From NCBI RefSeq assembly GCF_021010565.1, contig NZ_JAJNAY010000002.1:1030802-1094801 (forward strand): a DNA stretch of 64,000 nucleotides, in the 5' to 3' direction. Below, in pieces: positions 61,266-64,000 of the stretch. How positions within the stretch are numbered: position 1 is the stretch's first letter; the number at the start of each line of letters is the position of its first letter. The translations under genes were made by a program, and so were the position numbers. Under the pieces are notes generated by a model. The model was not told the DNA's origin. It ran no database searches and saw nothing but the letters and a program-made list of their open reading frames with translations. This stretch comes from Chryseobacterium turcicum (GTDB taxonomy: Bacteria > Bacteroidota > Bacteroidia > Flavobacteriales > Weeksellaceae).

Positions 61266-62303
61266 ATGAAAAAGACAACCTTACTTTCTTTAGACGGAGG
61301 CGGAATAAGAGGCATTATTACCTGTATTATTTTACGCTACATAGAAGAGCAATTGCAGATTCATGATAAACCCAGCGCAAAATTGGGAGATTATTTTGAT
61401 TTGGTTGCAGGAAGCAGCACCGGAGCATTGATTGCAGCGATTATTTTGTGTCCTGACGAGCATAGAAATGCAAAATATTCCATTCAGAAAGGTTTGGAAT
61501 TATACTCTGAAAGAGGAGGCGATATCTTCCAGGTTTCTTTTTGGGAAAAACTGGTGAATCCGTTTGGATTGATGAATGAAAAAATTTCTCAGGAAGCTTT
61601 AGAAAAAAACCTCAACGACTTTTTTGGAAATTTAGAATTAAAAGAACTGATAAAACCATGTTTAATAACAAGTTATGACATAGAAAATCGAAGAGCGAAG
61701 CTTTTCAATTCTTGGAAAGCACATTTAAGTACAGATAATTTTTATGTAAAAGATGTCTGCAGAGCGACTTCAGCAGCGCCAACTTATTTTACTCCGGTTC
61801 AGATAAAATCGATGTACGGGCAGATTTTCAGTTTAATTGATGGCGGAATGTTTGCTAATAATCCTGCACTTTGCGCTTATGCGGAAGCCAGAAAAATTCC
61901 TTTTGCTGAAATTTTGAAAAATCATCAAAAAACCAATCATCCTACAGTCAACGATATGATTATTATTTCTATAGGAACCGGAATTGAATCTAAAAGTTAT
62001 TCATTTAAAAAGATGGAAAAAGCCGGAAAAATCGGTTGGGTAACTCCTATTATTGATATTTTGATGTCTGCCAATGCAGAAACCGTAGATTATCAACTTT
62101 GTCAGATGTTTCAGACTTTAGGACAGAGAAATCAGAAGAATTATTACAGAATCAATCCGTCTTTGAAAAATGCTTCTCCTGCGATGGATAATGTAAGAAG
62201 GTCTAATATTGAAAATTTAATTCAGGCAGGATTGAGTTATATTGACGATAACAGAGAAATTTTAAATCAAATTGTGCAGAAATTAATTAAAAACAAAATA
62301 TAA
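61266..62303 (+). CDS. Patatin-like phospholipase
   Basis: A 345-residue lipid acyl hydrolase. It has the oxyanion loop DGGGIRGII near the N-terminus, nucleophile Ser in VAGSSTGALIAA (GxSxG), and Asp of the dyad in SLIDGGMFANNPAL. Patatins such as CapV are effectors of CBASS anti-phage systems, but no cyclic-nucleotide synthase is nearby here. It probably degrades membrane phospholipids when active. It lies between two other motif-controlled genes and may be part of the same response. Confidence 0.9.
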   Translation: MKKTTLLSLDGGGIRGIITCIILRYIEEQLQIHDKPSAKLGDYFDLVAGSSTGALIAAIILCPDEHRNAKYSIQKGLELYSERGGDIFQVSFWEKLVNPFGLMNEKISQEALEKNLNDFFGNLELKELIKPCLITSYDIENRRAKLFNSWKAHLSTDNFYVKDVCRATSAAPTYFTPVQIKSMYGQIFSLIDGGMFANNPALCAYAEARKIPFAEILKNHQKTNHPTVNDMIIISIGTGIESKSYSFKKMEKAGKIGWVTPIIDILMSANAETVDYQLCQMFQTLGQRNQKNYYRINPSLKNASPAMDNVRRSNIENLIQAGLSYIDDNREILNQIVQKLIKNKI

Positions 62304-62366
62304 GCTTAAAAACTTATAATTGATAAATATAAGCTAAATTGATTATATTTAAAAATAATTAACAAA

Positions 62367-62585
62367 ATGAAAGCAGTTTTAGTATCCCTCTTCCTAAGCC
62401 TATTATTTTTCATTCTTAGTGGTGTTGTTATATATCTTGTATTAGATGATTTTAATCCCTCGGTTACAGAAGAAGGATTCCGATATATGCCTATTCAAAA
62501 TGTTTTTAATTCATTAATTATTGCTTTTCCCGCTACAATTCTATGGTTTATCATTATCCTAAAATATTTGAAAAGAAAACTATAA
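62367..62585 (+). CDS. Small membrane protein with two helices (holin-like topology)
   Basis: A 72-residue protein with helices near 5-26 (LVSLFLSLLFFILSGVVIYL) and 48-66 (SLIIAFPATILWFIIIL), a polar loop between them and a basic tail (KYLKRKL). This resembles small two-helix membrane proteins, including holins, but no family is recognised. It is 63 bases after the patatin gene, with no own dyad motif, so it may be read from the same transcript. Small size lowers confidence. Confidence 0.6.
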   Translation: MKAVLVSLFLSLLFFILSGVVIYLVLDDFNPSVTEEGFRYMPIQNVFNSLIIAFPATILWFIIILKYLKRKL

Positions 62586-62604
62586 TTTTCTAAACTTTTC
62601 AAAA

Positions 62605-62642
62605 AACACGTCAAGTTTTGTCGCTCTTCACCATTACTTTTG
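62605..62642 (+). promoter_or_regulatory. Dyad-containing motif, copy 4, plus promoter box before the acidic protein
   Basis: AACACGTCAAGTTTTGTCGC (62605-62624), exactly 10 bases, then TACTTTTG (62635-62642), an exact TANNTTTG box. The leader to the ATG at 62768 would be about 120 bases. Confidence 0.7.
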
Positions 62643-62767
62643 TAATATAAACAAAGACACAAAAACAAATCTAAAAAACTTTTAATATCCATTTGAATTC
62701 GACATTAAGTAATGCTGAACAGCCAAAAAAATGTTCAAAATTAACCTCATCTTTAAAAACACAAAAC

Positions 62768-62944
62768 ATGGAAACACCCAATCATCATTTAGATACAATT
62801 CCCGGTAAAGACCTTTTTACTATTGAATGGAGCGATATCGAAAACGTAGAAATAGACTACGAAAATTACCTCGATGACATTGAAGATTTCTTCAGAAAAG
62901 ATTTTGAAAATGACATTCTGGAAGAAGAGCTTGAAAACTATTAA
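62768..62944 (+). CDS. Very acidic 58-residue protein
   Basis: Start at METPNHHLDTIPGKDLFTIE. A TTG 75 bases upstream is in frame but less likely. There are about 20 Asp/Glu against 3 Lys/Arg. No family is recognised. The region ENYLDDIEDFFRKDFENDI looks helical. Small very acidic proteins include DNA mimics such as anti-restriction proteins, but this is only a possibility. It has its own copy of the dyad motif 160 bases upstream. Confidence 0.65.
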   Translation: METPNHHLDTIPGKDLFTIEWSDIENVEIDYENYLDDIEDFFRKDFENDILEEELENY

Positions 62945-63113
62945 ATAGTTGATCGTTTTTAGTTGATGGTTGACAGATTGAATTTCAATACTTAAATAAG
63001 TATCATCCGTTAATTATTCATCATTTTTTTTAGGGTTTGAAAATTATGTTATAAATATTTCCAAATCCTGAAAAGATATTCTCCAACGCTTTTTCAAGAG
63101 TTTGCCAAGAGGC

Positions 63114-63578
63114 TTAATCTTTTGCACGAAGCCATTCATACTTTATTTTTCGCCAAAGAATTTCAATAGAATTAAGATGTGGACTATATTTTGGAAGATA
63201 AAAAATTTCAATATCTAACTTCTTCCATTTTGAAATTTGGGCTTTAAATTCCTTAGAATGATGTATCCGTGCATTATCTAAACAAATAACAGTCTTCTTT
63301 GTGATTGTTTTTGAAAATTCATCAATGGCCTGAATTACAAAATCAGAAGTTATTTTTCCAATATGATGACGCTGAAAAAGATTATTATTCTTAGACATCA
63401 TCCCAAAAACATTGATTCTTTTACTGTGCCTGGGTATAATTTTTACATTTACATTTTTTTGTTGCCAATGGTAAGAAATGGAGGGAGTTAAAGAAAATCC
63501 GCTCTCATCAGCAAAGTATACATCCAAATAATCATCTTTCGTCAGACTCATTAAACTCTTCAATTGCTCTGCTTTCAA
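63114..63578 (-). CDS. IS630 transposase, C-terminal DDE half (ORFB)
   Basis: The catalytic half of the transposase. The first Asp is in YFADESGFSL, the second in VICLDNARIHHS, and the Glu in LPKYSPHLNSIEILWRKIK. The frame is open without a stop back to the A-run at 63642-63649, reading KDYVWKRIRCWLKP there, which is the family's usual linker. It begins at a TTG only by frame-finding convention. It lies in the +1 frame relative to ORFA. Confidence 0.85.
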   Translation of the reverse strand: MKAEQLKSLMSLTKDDYLDVYFADESGFSLTPSISYHWQQKNVNVKIIPRHSKRINVFGMMSKNNNLFQRHHIGKITSDFVIQAIDEFSKTITKKTVICLDNARIHHSKEFKAQISKWKKLDIEIFYLPKYSPHLNSIEILWRKIKYEWLRAKD

Positions 63579-63993
63579 TAGATATTCTTCTTGATTTTGT
63601 AGAGGTTTGAGCCAACATCGTATTCTTTTCCAGACATAATCTTTTTTTTAGAAAGATTTTTAGCATTCTTTCTGTAACACGTTCTGAAAGATTTTCATTG
63701 ATAAAACAGGTCGTTTCTTTCACAGAATCTCCCTGATCTATTTTATCCAAAATACATTTTTCTTCTTCTGAAGAAAATGAAGAAAAAACATTTATCCTTC
63801 CTTGTCCCTTTTTCGTATAAAGGCCTATAAACCCTTTATCTTCATACGATTTAATCCATGAATAAACAGCTCTGATTTGTACTGAGAAAATATCCGAAAT
63901 CTGCTTTGCTCTAATGCCATTATGATTCATGATCAAACTTTTGGCACGGTCTCGAACGAAAGAATTTGGATGGTGGCTGGACATCATTTTCAA
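63532..63993 (-). CDS. IS630 transposase, N-terminal helix-turn-helix half (ORFA)
   Basis: The DNA-binding half. Segments include RDRAKSLIMNHNGIRAKQIS, DIFSVQIRAVYSWIKSYEDK and GLYTKKGQGRINVFS. The true start may be further right, outside the window, because the frame is open to the edge. After LKIFLKK, at an A8 run, the frame continues as a short tail ending at 63532. Confidence 0.8.
   Translation of the reverse strand: MKMMSSHHPNSFVRDRAKSLIMNHNGIRAKQISDIFSVQIRAVYSWIKSYEDKGFIGLYTKKGQGRINVFSSFSSEEEKCILDKIDQGDSVKETTCFINENLSERVTERMLKIFLKKRLCLEKNTMLAQTSTKSRRISIESRAIEEFNESDER
63642..63649 (-). other. A8 run, likely slippage site between ORFA and ORFB
   Basis: Eight consecutive As on the minus strand, right where ORFA's FLKK and ORFB's KDYVWKR frame meet. 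The ORFB frame is the +1 frame, with a stop (TAA) at the start of the run. Loss of one A, or skipping one base, joins them. Confidence 0.65.
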
Positions 63994-64000
63994 GGTTGCC

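Larger units (their letters stand above)
63114..63993 (-). mobile_element. IS630-family insertion sequence, cut by the right edge
   Basis: Two overlapping frames code for the two halves of an IS630-type transposase (see the two CDS entries). The 3' end of the element lies left of 63114, and the 5' end lies beyond base 64000, so terminal repeats and the TA target duplication cannot be fixed. A region from about 63000 to 63113 shows no gene. Confidence 0.75.

Noticed and set aside
61266-62303. Complete CBASS system
   Set aside because: Only the patatin is present. No CD-NTase or accessory gene was found within the window.
60678-63993. Prophage remnant
   Set aside because: An endolysin-like gene is present, but no integrase, capsid, tail or terminase gene and no attachment site were seen.
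1-64000. tRNA, rRNA genes or CRISPR arrays
   Set aside because: No cloverleaf with a GTTCRANNC arm, no rRNA-like stretch and no regular short repeats with spacers were found by eye.

Overview
The window is a 64 kb piece of a flavobacterial chromosome, most likely Chryseobacterium or a close relative in the Weeksellaceae. The evidence is low GC, many TANNTTTG-type Bacteroidota promoter boxes, SusC/TonB-dependent receptors, a type IX secretion (T9SS) C-terminal tail, a Rho with a long Asn/Gln-rich insert, and many Bacteroidota-only families (DUF4271, DUF4293, DUF4296, DUF5689, DUF6146). No rRNA, tRNA or CRISPR array was seen. The genus is inferred from gene content, not from a marker gene.

Layout. 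1-12.7 kb: a TonB-dependent receptor cut by the left edge, an NAD-synthesis cluster (nadC, nadB and a nitroreductase) with a DUF1016 nuclease between nadB and nadC, then a TonB receptor/DUF5689 lipoprotein pair divergent from a secreted endonuclease/phosphatase. 12.7-20.2 kb: DUF6146, sodA, a gene remnant, rho divergent from DUF4293, an M28 peptidase and an MsbA-like ABC exporter. 20.2-32.3 kb: a PNGase F-like secreted glycosidase, a run psd-cdsA-LUD-ftsH-rsfS divergent from birA, LptF/G, tgt, DUF4296, a dolichyl-phosphate-mannose-synthase-like glycosyltransferase, DUF4271 and hemD. 32.5-45.6 kb: oligopeptidase B, small hypotheticals, a two-component system, a metal-related group (His/Cys-repeat lipoprotein, Cys-rich protein, TonB receptor with two heavy-metal-associated domains), OsmC, and tetR-thioesterase-fabF. 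45.7-58.9 kb: L,D-transpeptidase, msrB, DUF445, pyrD, a pseudouridine synthase divergent from an ECF sigma factor with a likely membrane partner, glyS, an M48 protease and a serine hydrolase. 58.9-64 kb is the accessory end: umuC without umuD, an M15 endolysin-like peptidase, a patatin phospholipase, a two-helix small membrane protein, a very acidic 58-residue protein, and an IS630-family transposase with a split frame that runs off the right edge.

The most interesting signal is in 60.3-62.7 kb. Four intergenic sites share an interrupted dyad, CGTCA-N5-TGKCG, inside a 20-base conserved block. Three are followed after exactly 10 bases by a TANNTTT box and lie upstream of the M15 peptidase, the patatin and the acidic protein. 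The fourth lies upstream of umuC. This suggests one regulator controls translesion synthesis, a cell-wall hydrolase, a lipase and small proteins, perhaps a stress-inducible lysis or abortive-infection module. The motif is seen directly. The function is inference.

The second half of the window is also rich in intergenic palindromic repeats of several families and one GC-rich structured element before glyS.
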